Source: Lacrimispora sp. 210928-DFI.3.58
GTDB lineage: Bacteria > Bacillota > Clostridia > Lachnospirales > Lachnospiraceae
Length of the DNA stretch: 64,000 nucleotides
NCBI RefSeq assembly: GCF_020554865.1
Contig: NZ_JAJCIC010000001.1
Location: forward strand, 1-64,000
Direction of reading: 5' to 3'
Positions 8,036-17,407 of the stretch are shown in pieces. Made by a program: the position numbers and the translations under genes. The notes beneath the pieces were generated by a model, which did not search any database, was not told the origin of the DNA, and saw only the letters and a program-made list of their open reading frames with translations. Numbering within the stretch: the stretch's first letter is position 1; every line of letters begins with the position of its first letter.

Positions 8036-10324
8036 ATGGGAATTGGAACGAGCATAAAGCGTGTGGATGCCATGGATAAGGTCACCGGAGCTGCAAAATA
8101 TACAGCAGACCTGGAGCCAAAGGGACTTTTGGCGGCAAAGGTGGTGCGCAGTACCATTGCCAATGGCGTAGTAAAAGGATTTGATTTGGAGGAGGCCCTG
8201 AAGGTGCCGGGAGTGGTGAAGATCGTCACATGCTTTGATGTGCCCGATATCCAGTTCCCCACTCCGGGCCATCCCTGGTCCGTGGAAAAGGCCCACCAGG
8301 ACATTGCGGACAGAAAGCTTCTGAATACCAGAGTCCGGGTCTACGGAGACGACATCGCCGCCGTGATCGCGGAGGATGAGATCGCAGCAGCCAGGGCAGT
8401 GCGCCTGGTAAAGGTCCAATATGAGGAATACGAGCCTATTCTCACCGTAGAGCAGGCCATGGCGGAGGGAGCCACCCAGCTTCATGAGGAGAAGCCGGGA
8501 AATGTCATCGCCCATTCAAGCTTCAAGGTGGGCGAGGGAACCTATGAGGAGGCAGTAAAGGAGGAGGATCTGGTTATCCTGGAGCGGGATTACAAGACTC
8601 AGAGCGTGCAGCACTGCCACATTGAGACGCCAATCTCCTTTGCCTATATGGAAAAGGGGCGTATCATCGTCACCACCTCCACCCAGATCCCTCATATAGT
8701 CCGCAGGGTTATAAGCCAGGCTCTGGGACTTCCTATGGGAAAGATACGGGTGATAAAGCCTTATATCGGAGGGGGCTTCGGCAACAAGCAGGATGTGCTT
8801 TACGAGCCTTTAAACGCCTTCCTCACCACCCAGGTAGGAGGACGGGGCGTGAAAATGGAGATATCCAGGGAGGAGACTCTGGCCTGTACCAGAGTGCGCC
8901 ACGCCATTGAGATGAAGGTAAAGGCCGCTGTCAGGCGGGACGGAACCCTGGTTGCAAGGAAGCTCACAGCCTATTCCAATCAGGGCGGCTACGCCTCCCA
9001 TGCCCACTCTATTGTGGCCAATACCTCCAATGAGTTCAAACAGATATACCGGGATGAAAAGGTGCTGGAATCCGATGCCTACACCGTTTACACCAACCTT
9101 ACCACAGGAGGTGCCATGAGAGGCTACGGGATCCCCCAGGCCGCGTTCGGAGCAGAGTGTATGGCAGACGACCTGGCTTTGGCCATCGGCATGGATCCCC
9201 TGGAGTTCCGCAAAAAGAACTGCATGAAACCCGGCTATGAGGATCCCCACACCCATATCAAATGCAATACCTACGGCCTGGCAGAATGCATAGAGAAGGG
9301 CCGCCAGTACATAAAATGGGATGAAAAGAGAAAGGCCCACGAGGGTCAGAGCGGCCCTGTGAGAAAGGGCGTCGGCATGGCGATCTTCTGCTACAAGACA
9401 GGCGTCTATCCCATTTCCCTGGAGACAGCCGCATGCCGCATGGTCTTAAACCAGGACGGCTCCATGCAGCTGCAGCTGGGAGCCACGGAGATCGGTCAGG
9501 GGGCCGACACCGTGTTTACCCAGATGGCGGCTGAGGTGACAGGGATCACAGAGGATAAGATCAACATGCTGTCTACACAGGATACGGATATTACCCCCTT
9601 TGATACAGGGGCCTATGCATCCAGACAGACCTACGTCACAGGCATGGCGGTGAAGAAAACAGGGGCGATCTTTAAGGAGAAAATACTGGACTACGCAGCT
9701 TATATGCTGAAGCTCCCCCAGGAAAATCTGGATATTACAGAAAATACCATTGTACACATAAAGACAAGAGAACCTCTGCTTTCCATGGCAGACCTGGCGG
9801 AAACCGCCTTCTACAGCCTGGAGCGCTCCGTGCACATCACGGCAGAGGCCACCAGCCAGTGTAAGACCAATACCTTTGCCACCGGCGTCTGCTTTGCAGA
9901 GGTGGAGGTGGATATGCCTCTGGGCCGGGTAAAGGTGACAGACATTATCAACGTCCATGACAGCGGCGTCCTGATCAACCCGAAGCTTGCAGAGGCGCAG
10001 GTCCACGGAGGCATGAGCATGGGGCTGGGCTATGGATTAAGCGAGCAGCTGCTCTTTGATGCAAAGGGAAGGCCGCTTAATGACAATCTTCTGGATTACA
10101 AGCTGCCTACCTCTATGGATACACCGGACTTGACAGCCAGGTTCGTGGAGCTGGAGGATCCCACCGGACCCTTCGGAAATAAGGCATTGGGAGAGCCGCC
10201 AGCCATCCCTGTTGCCCCGGCTGTGAGAAATGCGGTGCTCCATGCCACAGGAGTGGCGGTCAATGACCTGCCATTGGAGCCCCAGAAACTGGTCGCTCAT
10301 TTTAAGGCGGCGGGACTTATCTAA
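8036..10324 (+). CDS. xdhA: Xanthine dehydrogenase, molybdopterin-binding subunit
   Basis: Catalytic subunit (762 residues) that hydroxylates xanthine to urate at a molybdenum centre. Visible family marks are GGGFGNKQD (glycine loop), GGAMRGYGIPQA, the cofactor segment GATEIGQGADT and the C-terminal LGEPPAIPVAPAVRNA, whose Glu is the catalytic base in xanthine oxidases. GGGAGG at 8022-8027 supports the ATG at 8036 over an earlier GTG. Gene order Mo-FAD-FeS matches E. coli xdhABC. No maturation factor (XdhC/CoxI type) is encoded alongside. Some clostridial homologues handle other purines or are selenium-dependent; no selenocysteine codon is seen. Confidence 0.9.
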   Translation: MGIGTSIKRVDAMDKVTGAAKYTADLEPKGLLAAKVVRSTIANGVVKGFDLEEALKVPGVVKIVTCFDVPDIQFPTPGHPWSVEKAHQDIADRKLLNTRVRVYGDDIAAVIAEDEIAAARAVRLVKVQYEEYEPILTVEQAMAEGATQLHEEKPGNVIAHSSFKVGEGTYEEAVKEEDLVILERDYKTQSVQHCHIETPISFAYMEKGRIIVTTSTQIPHIVRRVISQALGLPMGKIRVIKPYIGGGFGNKQDVLYEPLNAFLTTQVGGRGVKMEISREETLACTRVRHAIEMKVKAAVRRDGTLVARKLTAYSNQGGYASHAHSIVANTSNEFKQIYRDEKVLESDAYTVYTNLTTGGAMRGYGIPQAAFGAECMADDLALAIGMDPLEFRKKNCMKPGYEDPHTHIKCNTYGLAECIEKGRQYIKWDEKRKAHEGQSGPVRKGVGMAIFCYKTGVYPISLETAACRMVLNQDGSMQLQLGATEIGQGADTVFTQMAAEVTGITEDKINMLSTQDTDITPFDTGAYASRQTYVTGMAVKKTGAIFKEKILDYAAYMLKLPQENLDITENTIVHIKTREPLLSMADLAETAFYSLERSVHITAEATSQCKTNTFATGVCFAEVEVDMPLGRVKVTDIINVHDSGVLINPKLAEAQVHGGMSMGLGYGLSEQLLFDAKGRPLNDNLLDYKLPTSMDTPDLTARFVELEDPTGPFGNKALGEPPAIPVAPAVRNAVLHATGVAVNDLPLEPQKLVAHFKAAGLI

Positions 10325-10350
10325 TATCCATAAAAAGGCGGTGAAACAGT

Positions 10351-11241
10351 ATGTATGATATTGAACGTTTTTATCAGGCAAAGAATATAGAGGATGCAGT
10401 CCAGGCGCTGAGGGCGGACCCGGAAGCGGTTATCATATCGGGGGGCAGCGACGTGCTGATCAAGATCAGGGAAGGAAAGCTTGCAGGCTGTTCCCTGGTG
10501 AGCATCCACGGGATCAGGGAGCTTGAAGGAGTTTCCATGGAGGAGGACGGGACTATTGTTATCGGACCTGCCACCACATTTTCCCATATCACGAATAATG
10601 AGATCATCCAGAAGCATATCCCCATACTGGGAAATGCGGTAGACATGGCAGGAGGCCCCCAGCTGCGCAACATCGGCACAGTGGGAGGAAATGTCTGCAA
10701 TGGCGTCACCAGCGCCGACAGCGCATCCAGCCTCTGCTGCCTTGACGCCATTCTGGTGCTGACCGGGCCGGAGGGCGTGCGGGAGGTTCCCATCAGCCAG
10801 TGGTATACCGGACCGGGAAGGACGGTGAGAGGGCATGAGGAGATCCTGACCGCCATCAAGATCAAAAGGGAGAGCTACGAGGGCTACAGCGGCCACTACA
10901 TCAAGTACGGCAAGCGCAATGCCATGGAGATCGCTACCCTTGGCTGTGCAGTGACGGTAAAGCTGACAGAGGACAGAAGGTACATCGAGGATCTGCATCT
11001 GGCCTATGGCGTAGCTGCTCCCACCCCTATCCGCTGCCGGGAGGCAGAAGAGCGGGCAAAGGGCATGGAGATCGGGGAAGCGCTTTTTGAAGCAGTGGGC
11101 AAATGGGCCTTAGAGGAGGTCAATCCCCGCTCCAGCTGGAGGGCGTCAAAGGAGTTCCGCCTGCAGCTGGTGGAGGAGCTGGGAAAGAGAGCCTTAAAGC
11201 AGGCCGTCATAAATGGAGAAGGAGGGAATGCACATGCTTAG
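10351..11241 (+). CDS. xdhB: Xanthine dehydrogenase, FAD-binding subunit
   Basis: Electron-transfer subunit (296 residues) of the CoxM/XdhB family. FAD-binding marks are VIISGGSDVLIKIREG near residue 29 and GGPQLRNIGTVGGNVCNG near residue 101, followed by the CO dehydrogenase flavoprotein C-terminal domain. It takes electrons from the FeS subunit and passes them to NAD+. RBS AAAGGCGGTG precedes 10351. Its end overlaps the start of the FeS subunit, consistent with co-translation. Confidence 0.9.
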   Translation: MYDIERFYQAKNIEDAVQALRADPEAVIISGGSDVLIKIREGKLAGCSLVSIHGIRELEGVSMEEDGTIVIGPATTFSHITNNEIIQKHIPILGNAVDMAGGPQLRNIGTVGGNVCNGVTSADSASSLCCLDAILVLTGPEGVREVPISQWYTGPGRTVRGHEEILTAIKIKRESYEGYSGHYIKYGKRNAMEIATLGCAVTVKLTEDRRYIEDLHLAYGVAAPTPIRCREAEERAKGMEIGEALFEAVGKWALEEVNPRSSWRASKEFRLQLVEELGKRALKQAVINGEGGNAHA

Positions 11242-11728
11242 CATTATCCATATGACAGTAAACGGAAAAGAAGTGGAGCTGGCAGTGGATCCCAGGGAAT
11301 CCCTTCTCGATACGCTGAGGAACCGCCTGGGCCTTACCAGCGTAAAGAAGGGCTGCGAGGTGGGGGAGTGCGGCGCCTGTACCGTCCTGGTGGACGGTGA
11401 AGCCATTGACAGCTGCATCTACCTGACCATGTGGGCCGAGGGCCGGAGCATCATGACCGTGGAGGGCCTGAAGGGCCCAAACGGCGAACTCAGCCTGATC
11501 CAGAAGGCCTTCATCGAGGAGGCGGCCGTCCAGTGCGGCTTCTGCACCCCGGGCCTCATCATGACTGCCGTGGAGATCGTGGGCACCGGGAAACGCTACA
11601 ACCGGGAGGAGCTCCGGAAAATGATATCCGGCCACCTCTGCAGGTGCACCGGATATGAGAACATCCTCAATGCAATGGAGCGCATTGTGGAGGAGACGTA
11701 TAAGGTTGTGGGGGATGAAGGAAGGTAA
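11234..11728 (+). CDS. xdhC: Xanthine dehydrogenase, [2Fe-2S] subunit
   Basis: Small subunit (164 residues) carrying two [2Fe-2S] clusters. The plant-ferredoxin-like cluster is in GCEVGECGACTVLVDG (about residues 38-53), and the second is formed by CGFCTPG and HLCRCTGYENI. These are the diagnostic motifs of the CoxS/XdhC family. AAGGAGGG at 11219-11226 favours the ATG at 11234, with 11213 and 11228 as in-frame alternatives. It overlaps the FAD subunit by eight bases. Confidence 0.9.
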   Translation: MLSIIHMTVNGKEVELAVDPRESLLDTLRNRLGLTSVKKGCEVGECGACTVLVDGEAIDSCIYLTMWAEGRSIMTVEGLKGPNGELSLIQKAFIEEAAVQCGFCTPGLIMTAVEIVGTGKRYNREELRKMISGHLCRCTGYENILNAMERIVEETYKVVGDEGR

Positions 11729-11730
11729 GG

Positions 11731-12942
11731 ATGGAGGAAGCGGCAATGGAGCTCACACATGTCATAGCAGAGCGGATCTTTCAGGCGGTAGCGCCGGTAT
11801 CCAAGCATAAGGTCAGCATTGTCCGCAGGGACGGGCTTATTCTGGCGTCCTCCCTGACTTCCCTTACAGGGACATATGATGATGGGGCGCGCCGGATGAT
11901 GGAGGTATCTGGCGGGGCGGCAGAGGCAGGACAGGAGGCCGCATTATCTGACTTGTGCCTCTTATACGATAAGAAAAGGCTTATAGGCGCTGTTAAGCTG
12001 TTGGAGCCGGATGCCCCGGACGCCTCTGCCGGGAAAATGATCGCTACCATAGCCGGGCTGATCCTGGAAAATGAACAGCTTCGCAGCAAAGGCCCAGCTG
12101 CGGCGGCCCTGCCCATGGGCGGTCCTCTGTCAGTGCTGGTGGGAGTGCACCCCTCTGACAGCGGACCGCTCTTAGAGGATCTTAGGGAGCTGGGATTTGA
12201 TATTACAGTCCCGCACACAACCCTTTTCATTCGGTTTTTAAAGATCAATGAGATTCAGGTGGACGCGGGCACCAGGGAGCTTATTATGGATGAGCGCCAG
12301 GTGCAGTATTCCGTGACAAAGTTCTTAGGCTTTCTGGCCTCCTACTTCTCAGAAAACCAGGATTTTGTCATGACGGATCCTGCCGCCAGGAGTGCGCTGG
12401 TGCTCTATGGAGGCCGGGAGGAAAGCGATGACACCAATGCCTTAAGACTGTTTCATATATGCGAATACCTTCGGAATGTGGCGGAAAAAACCTACTGCCT
12501 TTCCATGCAGGCAGTCATTGGTGTGCGGTGCCGCAGGCTGCCGGATTATGAGCGGCAGTATGAGCAGCTGGTGAAGCGTTTAAACTCCGGTCGGATGCTG
12601 TTCCCCGAAAAAACGATCTTCTGGGGACATTCCATCCTGCTGGGCAGCCTGGTATTTCATTTGAGCCAGGACAACAGAAAGCGGCTCTCCTCGGTTCTGG
12701 ATGAGCTTTTGCGGTCCAGCCAGAGCGGCATCCTGCTGGAGACCTTGCATACTCTGTTTGAATGCAACATGAACCAGAAGAAAACCGCCGCAAAGCTGTT
12801 CATCCATCGCAACTCCCTGCAGTATAGGCTGAAAAAGATCGAGGAGTTGACCTGCATCCGGCTGGATGACATTGACAGCCTTCTCTCCCTCCGCCTGGCA
12901 CTTTTGTGCCGCAGCAGTCTTATGATCGAAGAGGAGGAGTAA
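11731..12942 (+). CDS. PucR/CdaR-family transcriptional regulator
   Basis: A 403-residue regulator. The N-terminal third resembles the sugar-diacid recognition domain of CdaR (AERIFQAVAPVSKHKVSIVRRDGLILASS), a middle GGDEF-like PucR segment follows, and the C-terminus is the PucR helix-turn-helix: LFECNMNQKKTAAKLFIHRNSLQYRLKKIEEL near residues 349-380. It starts two bases after the FeS subunit stop, so it is co-transcribed with xdh. Family members activate purine or diacid catabolism. It could control the xdh genes, the operon starting at 13157, or both. RBS AAGGAAGG precedes 11731. Confidence 0.85.
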   Translation: MEEAAMELTHVIAERIFQAVAPVSKHKVSIVRRDGLILASSLTSLTGTYDDGARRMMEVSGGAAEAGQEAALSDLCLLYDKKRLIGAVKLLEPDAPDASAGKMIATIAGLILENEQLRSKGPAAAALPMGGPLSVLVGVHPSDSGPLLEDLRELGFDITVPHTTLFIRFLKINEIQVDAGTRELIMDERQVQYSVTKFLGFLASYFSENQDFVMTDPAARSALVLYGGREESDDTNALRLFHICEYLRNVAEKTYCLSMQAVIGVRCRRLPDYERQYEQLVKRLNSGRMLFPEKTIFWGHSILLGSLVFHLSQDNRKRLSSVLDELLRSSQSGILLETLHTLFECNMNQKKTAAKLFIHRNSLQYRLKKIEELTCIRLDDIDSLLSLRLALLCRSSLMIEEEE

Positions 12943-12959
12943 ACATATCGGATTAAAAA

Positions 12960-13002
12960 CAGAAGGAGCCGCCTGGCCATGGAAGCCAGGCGGCTCCTTC
13001 TG
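12960..13002. terminator. Perfect 18-bp stem-loop after the xdh-regulator operon
   Basis: CAGAAGGAGCCGCCTGGC pairs with its exact reverse complement across a 7-base loop. No T-run follows on the plus strand (GTCTGCCTG), so it may act as a weak terminator or an RNA-stabilising 3' end. It separates the regulator gene from the next promoter. Confidence 0.6.
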
Positions 13003-13030
13003 TCTGCCTGTAACAGAGAGGGGGGATGTA

Positions 13031-13046
13031 TTGTGCATCTGCACAA
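13031..13046. promoter_or_regulatory. Palindromic operator candidate TTGTGCA-TC-TGCACAA
   Basis: A perfect 7+7-bp inverted repeat with a 2-bp spacer lies 50 bp upstream of the -35 box of the following promoter, a normal activator position. The adjacent PucR/CdaR-type regulator is the obvious candidate binder. No second copy was noticed in the window. Confidence 0.5.
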
Positions 13047-13095
13047 TAAAGAACTACACAAACCGAAGAAAAAACGTGCCTTTTAATCATGAATT

Positions 13096-13124
13096 TTGTA
13101 CAATATTACGATATATTTTATATA
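13096..13124 (+). promoter_or_regulatory. Promoter of the prpD-like operon
   Basis: TTGTAC (13096-13101), a 17-bp spacer and TATATA (13119-13124). The predicted start of transcription is only about 26 bases before the ATG at 13157, leaving just room for the RBS AAAGGAGG. Confidence 0.6.
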
Positions 13125-13156
13125 GAAATGAAATAAATCATAAAGGAGGATTGAAA

Positions 13157-14563
13157 ATGACAGAATATACCAAGAAACTTTGCGAATTTATCACAAAACT
13201 AGATTACTCCGACCTGCCGACAGAATTAGTGGATAAGGCGAAAAAGCTTACCATGCATGTGGCGGGAGTGGCGCTGGCGGGGCGCACCCTTCCGACAGCA
13301 GTGAGTGCCAGGGACACTGCCAGAGAGACTGTTGGGAAAACCTCCGATTGGATGTCAACCATGTGGGGAGAGCGGGGAAAGGTTCCTATGTACGGTGCCA
13401 TCATGGCAAATGCTACGGCGGCTGACACCATGGACTGGGAGGACTGCAGCTTTACCGGCCATCCCAGCGCTCATTTAATTACAGTTTCCATGGCCATGGC
13501 CGAGGCCATGCATCTGTCCGGAAGAGAGTTTCTCACTGCAGTGATCGGGGGCTTTGAGCTGTATCAGCGCATTGCCTGTTATATCGAGCCCACCACGGAT
13601 TTTGATACAGTAAAATATGGCTGGGGCCTGGGATCCTGGCAGATATTTGCCAGCTCAGTGCCTGCGGGAAAGCTCCTTAAATGCAATGAGGAGCAGTTCA
13701 ATCTCCTGCTGGGCGGTACCGGATGCTCCACTCCTGTTGTAAATGCCATCCTGGCGCTGCAAGGCTCGGATTTCTATCATTTGCAGTATGCCGTCACAGG
13801 CCTTACAGGGGCCATGATCGCCAGTATGGCGAAAAATAACAGACTGGATAATATTTACGATATCATGGACGGGGAATCCGGATATTCCATGATGATGAGA
13901 GGATTTGCAAATAAGGGCTGGATAGACAGAAATCTGGGCACGGAATACCTGTTTGCAGAGTTGCTGTTTAAGCACTGGCCAGCTAACATGTGGATACAGA
14001 CACCCCTTGACTGTCTGGATATTCTCAGGCGTGAGCATGGCTTTGGGGCGGAGGATATTGAGGAGATCTGGATGAGCCCTACCATTGAGGAAAGGGAGAA
14101 GTTTAGCTGGGACGGATACTTAAGCTGCCGCGACGCCCAGTTCTCCATTCCATACTGCCTTGCGGCCTTTATGCTGCGGGGGGAACCAAGCCCTGACTGG
14201 TATGACGCGGACAGGCTGAATGAGCAGGAGCTTCTTAAGCTGGCCTCCGTGGTGAAGCTGGATCCGGACAACCGGGTGGTCATTGCGGACGCCTTCCAGA
14301 TGTTCAAGGATGGAAGCTTCCCGGTTTATACCATGCGGGTGGCTCTGAAAAATGGAGAGAAGCATGAGGTTACCCTCCAGTTCCCCAAGGGTCATCCAAA
14401 GAATCCCTTTGATTGGGAGGATGTGGAGCGCACCTTCCGGGGTGGCGCAAGGGCTGCAGGGCTTTCAAGGGAGAAGACCGACCAGTTTGTTGCACTTTGT
14501 AAGGAGCTGGAATGCCTGGAGGATCTGGCACCTTTGGCGGAATGCCTTTCTGCTGATGACTAA
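13157..14563 (+). CDS. MmgE/PrpD family protein
   Basis: A 468-residue member of the MmgE/PrpD fold, which includes 2-methylcitrate dehydratase, cis-aconitate decarboxylase and iminodisuccinate epimerase. Family marks include DTMDWEDCSFTGHPSAHLITVSMAMAEA in the helical domain and the C-terminal PKGHPKNPFDWEDVERTFR. AAAGGAGG before the ATG at 13157 decides the start. It is not next to methylcitrate synthase genes; its neighbours are an opine dehydrogenase-like protein and a carboxylate permease. The substrate is therefore probably not methylcitrate but another di- or tricarboxylate, perhaps an amino-dicarboxylic acid (inference). Confidence 0.8.
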   Translation: MTEYTKKLCEFITKLDYSDLPTELVDKAKKLTMHVAGVALAGRTLPTAVSARDTARETVGKTSDWMSTMWGERGKVPMYGAIMANATAADTMDWEDCSFTGHPSAHLITVSMAMAEAMHLSGREFLTAVIGGFELYQRIACYIEPTTDFDTVKYGWGLGSWQIFASSVPAGKLLKCNEEQFNLLLGGTGCSTPVVNAILALQGSDFYHLQYAVTGLTGAMIASMAKNNRLDNIYDIMDGESGYSMMMRGFANKGWIDRNLGTEYLFAELLFKHWPANMWIQTPLDCLDILRREHGFGAEDIEEIWMSPTIEEREKFSWDGYLSCRDAQFSIPYCLAAFMLRGEPSPDWYDADRLNEQELLKLASVVKLDPDNRVVIADAFQMFKDGSFPVYTMRVALKNGEKHEVTLQFPKGHPKNPFDWEDVERTFRGGARAAGLSREKTDQFVALCKELECLEDLAPLAECLSADD

Positions 14564-14575
14564 TGGAGGTGGATT

Positions 14576-15628
14576 ATGAAGAAGATAGCGGTAATTGGTG
14601 CGGGGAGTACCGGCTGGTCTGTGGCGGCTGAGCTGTCCATGCGGGGATATGAGGTGTGGCTCTGCGACATTTTTGGAAAGGAGGAGTACAGCCATTACGA
14701 GGTAGCTGTGAGCTTGGGGGGAAGCATTACCGGAAATACTGTTATCAGGGCAGTCACCACAGATGCGGAGGCGGCCTTAAAGGGAGCGGGGCAGGTTATC
14801 TGCTGCACCATCTCCAACGCAGATGAGCAGGTGGCAGAGTATATAGCGCCATTTTTGGAGCCCGGAAGCGCGGTACTTCTCAGCGCGGGTAATCTGGGGG
14901 CGTTTGTGTACCGCCGGACATTTGAAAGATGCGGGCGTAGGGATGTGACCGTGGGGGAAACCAGCGGCAATCTGTTCTCCTGCCGCAGGACAGGAGAGGC
15001 AGAGGTGTTCTTTGGCGGGGCTTATGATGTGAAAAATGTGGCTGCGTTTCCGGCGCGGGATACGGCAGGGCTTATAGAGGCTTTTCGGGGGATTTACGAG
15101 CTAAGGGCTGTGGATTGTATCCTGGAGGCTGCCTTTAACGGGCCTAATCTGTTAAGCCACATTTCCCTGATCGTGGTTAACGCGGGCGCCATAGAGAGTT
15201 GCCAGGGAACCTATTATTCTTTTAAGCAGGCTATATGTCCCTCCACCATTGCCATTGCGGACAGGCTGTGGGAGGAAAAGAAGGCGGTGATGGATGCATT
15301 AAGATTCCCCTGCGGTCCTTCTCCCTCGGCTAATTTCAGAAAATATGCGGATCCGTCTATCCATACCTTTGACAATTTTAAGGCTCTGTCCGGACCCAAC
15401 AGCATGCAGGAGAGACATATTTCGGAGGATGTTCCCATTATCGGCTGCTTGTTTCTGTCGGTGGCTGAGGCACTGGGAGTAAAAGTTCCCTTGTACCGCG
15501 CCCTTGTGACAGTGGCCTCGGCTATCAATCAGACCGATTACTACAGAGAAGGCAGGACTCTTGAGCGGCTGGGGCTTGGCGGGCTTAAAGGGAAGCAGAT
15601 CGCGGAGTATTTTATGACAGCAGAATGA
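14576..15628 (+). CDS. NAD(P)-dependent opine dehydrogenase family protein
   Basis: The 350-residue protein has a Rossmann start (KKIAVIGAGSTGWSVAAELSMRGYEVWL) and the C-terminal octopine/nopaline dehydrogenase domain, with GPNLLSHISLIVVNAGAIE around residue 200 and KYADPSIHTFDN. Family members reversibly join or split an amino acid and an oxo acid through a secondary amine. It begins 12 bp after the prpD-like gene, with RBS GGAGGTGG. In this operon it could oxidatively cleave an imported opine. Ketopantoate reductase-like enzymes are a less likely alternative. Confidence 0.75.
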   Translation: MKKIAVIGAGSTGWSVAAELSMRGYEVWLCDIFGKEEYSHYEVAVSLGGSITGNTVIRAVTTDAEAALKGAGQVICCTISNADEQVAEYIAPFLEPGSAVLLSAGNLGAFVYRRTFERCGRRDVTVGETSGNLFSCRRTGEAEVFFGGAYDVKNVAAFPARDTAGLIEAFRGIYELRAVDCILEAAFNGPNLLSHISLIVVNAGAIESCQGTYYSFKQAICPSTIAIADRLWEEKKAVMDALRFPCGPSPSANFRKYADPSIHTFDNFKALSGPNSMQERHISEDVPIIGCLFLSVAEALGVKVPLYRALVTVASAINQTDYYREGRTLERLGLGGLKGKQIAEYFMTAE

Positions 15629-15662
15629 AATACTACAATACAGAAAGGATTGTGATGAAAGG

Positions 15663-17144
15663 ATGAAAACAAAGGCTGTTACAAAATTATCGGGATACTC
15701 TCCCGTGCAGTATGTACATATGGCGGTAACTCTCTTTTTTATGGTGGGCTTTGGCTTTCTGCCTCCATTTTCAACATTGACGCCTGTGGGCATGAAGCTG
15801 CTGGGCTTGTTTATCGGTGTGGTCTACGGATATTCTACCTGTGAGATCATATGGCCTTCATTTCTGGCTATTATCCTCTTCGGGCTGTCTGGGTATCATG
15901 ACAGCGTTACAAGTGCCATTACCGCGATGATGGGCGGGGAGCTGGTATTCCAGATCCTGGTGCAGCAGTTTACGGCTGGTGCCATCGTAATATATGGCTT
16001 CGGAAAATGGTTCGTGAGAAAGACCCTGTCCATGAAATGCTTTCAGGGAAAGCCCATTTTTTATACCTGGTGCTTTATGTTTGTGTTTATGTGGGCCTGT
16101 ATTGTGCTGGAGACCATCTCTACCTATCTGCTTCTGTACGCTATCTGGACCGATATTGCGGACTCCTGCGGCTATTCTAAGGACAGCAGCTTCCGTTATT
16201 ACGGTTTTGGCGGGATACTGGTCTCTCTGATGCTGGGAGTATCCATGATGCCATATAAGGGCTGGCAGCTTGGCCTGGCCACAAGCTGGGCGCAGATCAC
16301 AGGCGTCAGCATTAATCTGGGAGGCATGTTGTGCATGACAGCTGTCATAGGCGTGACGGTTATCACCCTCTACACCATCCTGGGAGCAAAGCTCTTTCAA
16401 GTTGATTTCAGTATTATGAAGGCCTTTGACGTGGAAAAGCTGGGGGAGGAGAGCGCAGTGCTGCGCCCCAGGGCAAAAAGGATTATCATTGTCTATATGG
16501 TGGTAATGCTCCTTTCCATCTTCGCGGGGACCTTCCGCAGTAATGCCTTTGCAGACTTCTTAAATAACCAGCTGACTATCACCGGGCTTTACTGCCTCTG
16601 CTTTATCATTCTGATCATGCTTCCAAGCGGAGAGGGCGACGGGAAGGCGGCTATCTCTTTTAACGACATCAAGCACAGTGACATCGCCATAAGCTGGCCG
16701 GTTATCATGATGTGTGCTGTTACCATTCCCCTGGCCAGCGCTATGACAAAAGATGTTACCGGCATCATGCCTTGGCTGACGGGCTTGTTCGCTCCGCTGT
16801 TTGCGGGAAAGAGTCCGGTATTTATTCTGGTGTTCATTGTAGTGGTAATGGAAATCCTCACTAACGTAGGCTCCAATATTGCCATGGGCAATGCTATGAT
16901 TCCCGTAGTGGCTCCCTTCGTAATGGCCTCCGGTGCCAATCCCATGATTTTTGGCGCTGCGCTTATCTACTGCACCAACATGGGCATCATTTTCCCCGGC
17001 TCCTCTGCTCCCGCCTCCGTATACCATGGCCGCGACGAGATACCGGATTCAAAGAAGAGGACGCTGGCAGCGGCGTTTGGGCTGGGGCTGCATATGGCGG
17101 TTTCGGCGGTGGTTTATTCGGCAGCGCTGCTGATGATAAATTAG
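15663..17144 (+). CDS. DASS/SLC13-like anion permease
   Basis: An integral membrane protein of 493 residues with about 12 helices, resembling divalent anion:Na+ symporters of the ArsB/NhaD-SLC13 superfamily. The two half repeats are suggested by SFLAIILFGLSG (first half) and the NVGSNIAMGNAMIPVVAPF and GIIFPGSSAPASV segments (second half), which look like the SNT/substrate hairpins. It is the last gene of the prpD-like operon, so it probably imports that pathway's substrate, a di- or tricarboxylate. The ATG at 15663 has AAAGGATTGTGATGAAAGG upstream. Confidence 0.75.
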   Translation: MKTKAVTKLSGYSPVQYVHMAVTLFFMVGFGFLPPFSTLTPVGMKLLGLFIGVVYGYSTCEIIWPSFLAIILFGLSGYHDSVTSAITAMMGGELVFQILVQQFTAGAIVIYGFGKWFVRKTLSMKCFQGKPIFYTWCFMFVFMWACIVLETISTYLLLYAIWTDIADSCGYSKDSSFRYYGFGGILVSLMLGVSMMPYKGWQLGLATSWAQITGVSINLGGMLCMTAVIGVTVITLYTILGAKLFQVDFSIMKAFDVEKLGEESAVLRPRAKRIIIVYMVVMLLSIFAGTFRSNAFADFLNNQLTITGLYCLCFIILIMLPSGEGDGKAAISFNDIKHSDIAISWPVIMMCAVTIPLASAMTKDVTGIMPWLTGLFAPLFAGKSPVFILVFIVVVMEILTNVGSNIAMGNAMIPVVAPFVMASGANPMIFGAALIYCTNMGIIFPGSSAPASVYHGRDEIPDSKKRTLAAAFGLGLHMAVSAVVYSAALLMIN

Positions 17145-17233
17145 GAGGAATGGACAATGGGATGCGCAGAATACTGGTAGCTGCGCCATTATGAGAAAAC
17201 GAAGCCATCTATGTCATACTGCGGCAAAACTGC

Positions 17234-17269
17234 TTATTTCTCATCCACTACCTGGAAAATATAAAATTT
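17234..17269. repeat. attL: duplicated 3' end of the rlmI-like gene
   Basis: On the minus strand these bases read K-F-Y-I-F-Q-V-V-D-E-K-stop, the same eleven residues that end the methyltransferase at 27384. The DNA match to attR is 14 identical bases (atttctcatccac region) followed by scattered third-position differences, so the protein end is kept while codons differ. Confidence 0.8.
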
Positions 17270-17372
17270 GATAATTAGGTTTTGTCATGGTTTATCGTAT
17301 TCCATGGAATGTTGAAAAGTAATGTTTTTCGGGGCTTTTAGATTATCACAGTTTGTCTTGTGTTATAGTTAA

Positions 17373-17392
17373 GTGTGTCAAAAGGTGTGTCA
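17373..17392. repeat. Paired gtgtgtca boxes, left end
   Basis: Two gtgtgtca boxes, 12 bp start to start. The 20-bp block matches the block at 27303-27322 in 19 of 20 positions and in the same orientation. Their position just inside each element end suggests integrase or excisionase arm sites. Confidence 0.65.
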
Positions 17393-17407
17393 ATTATAAT
17401 TGGGAAG

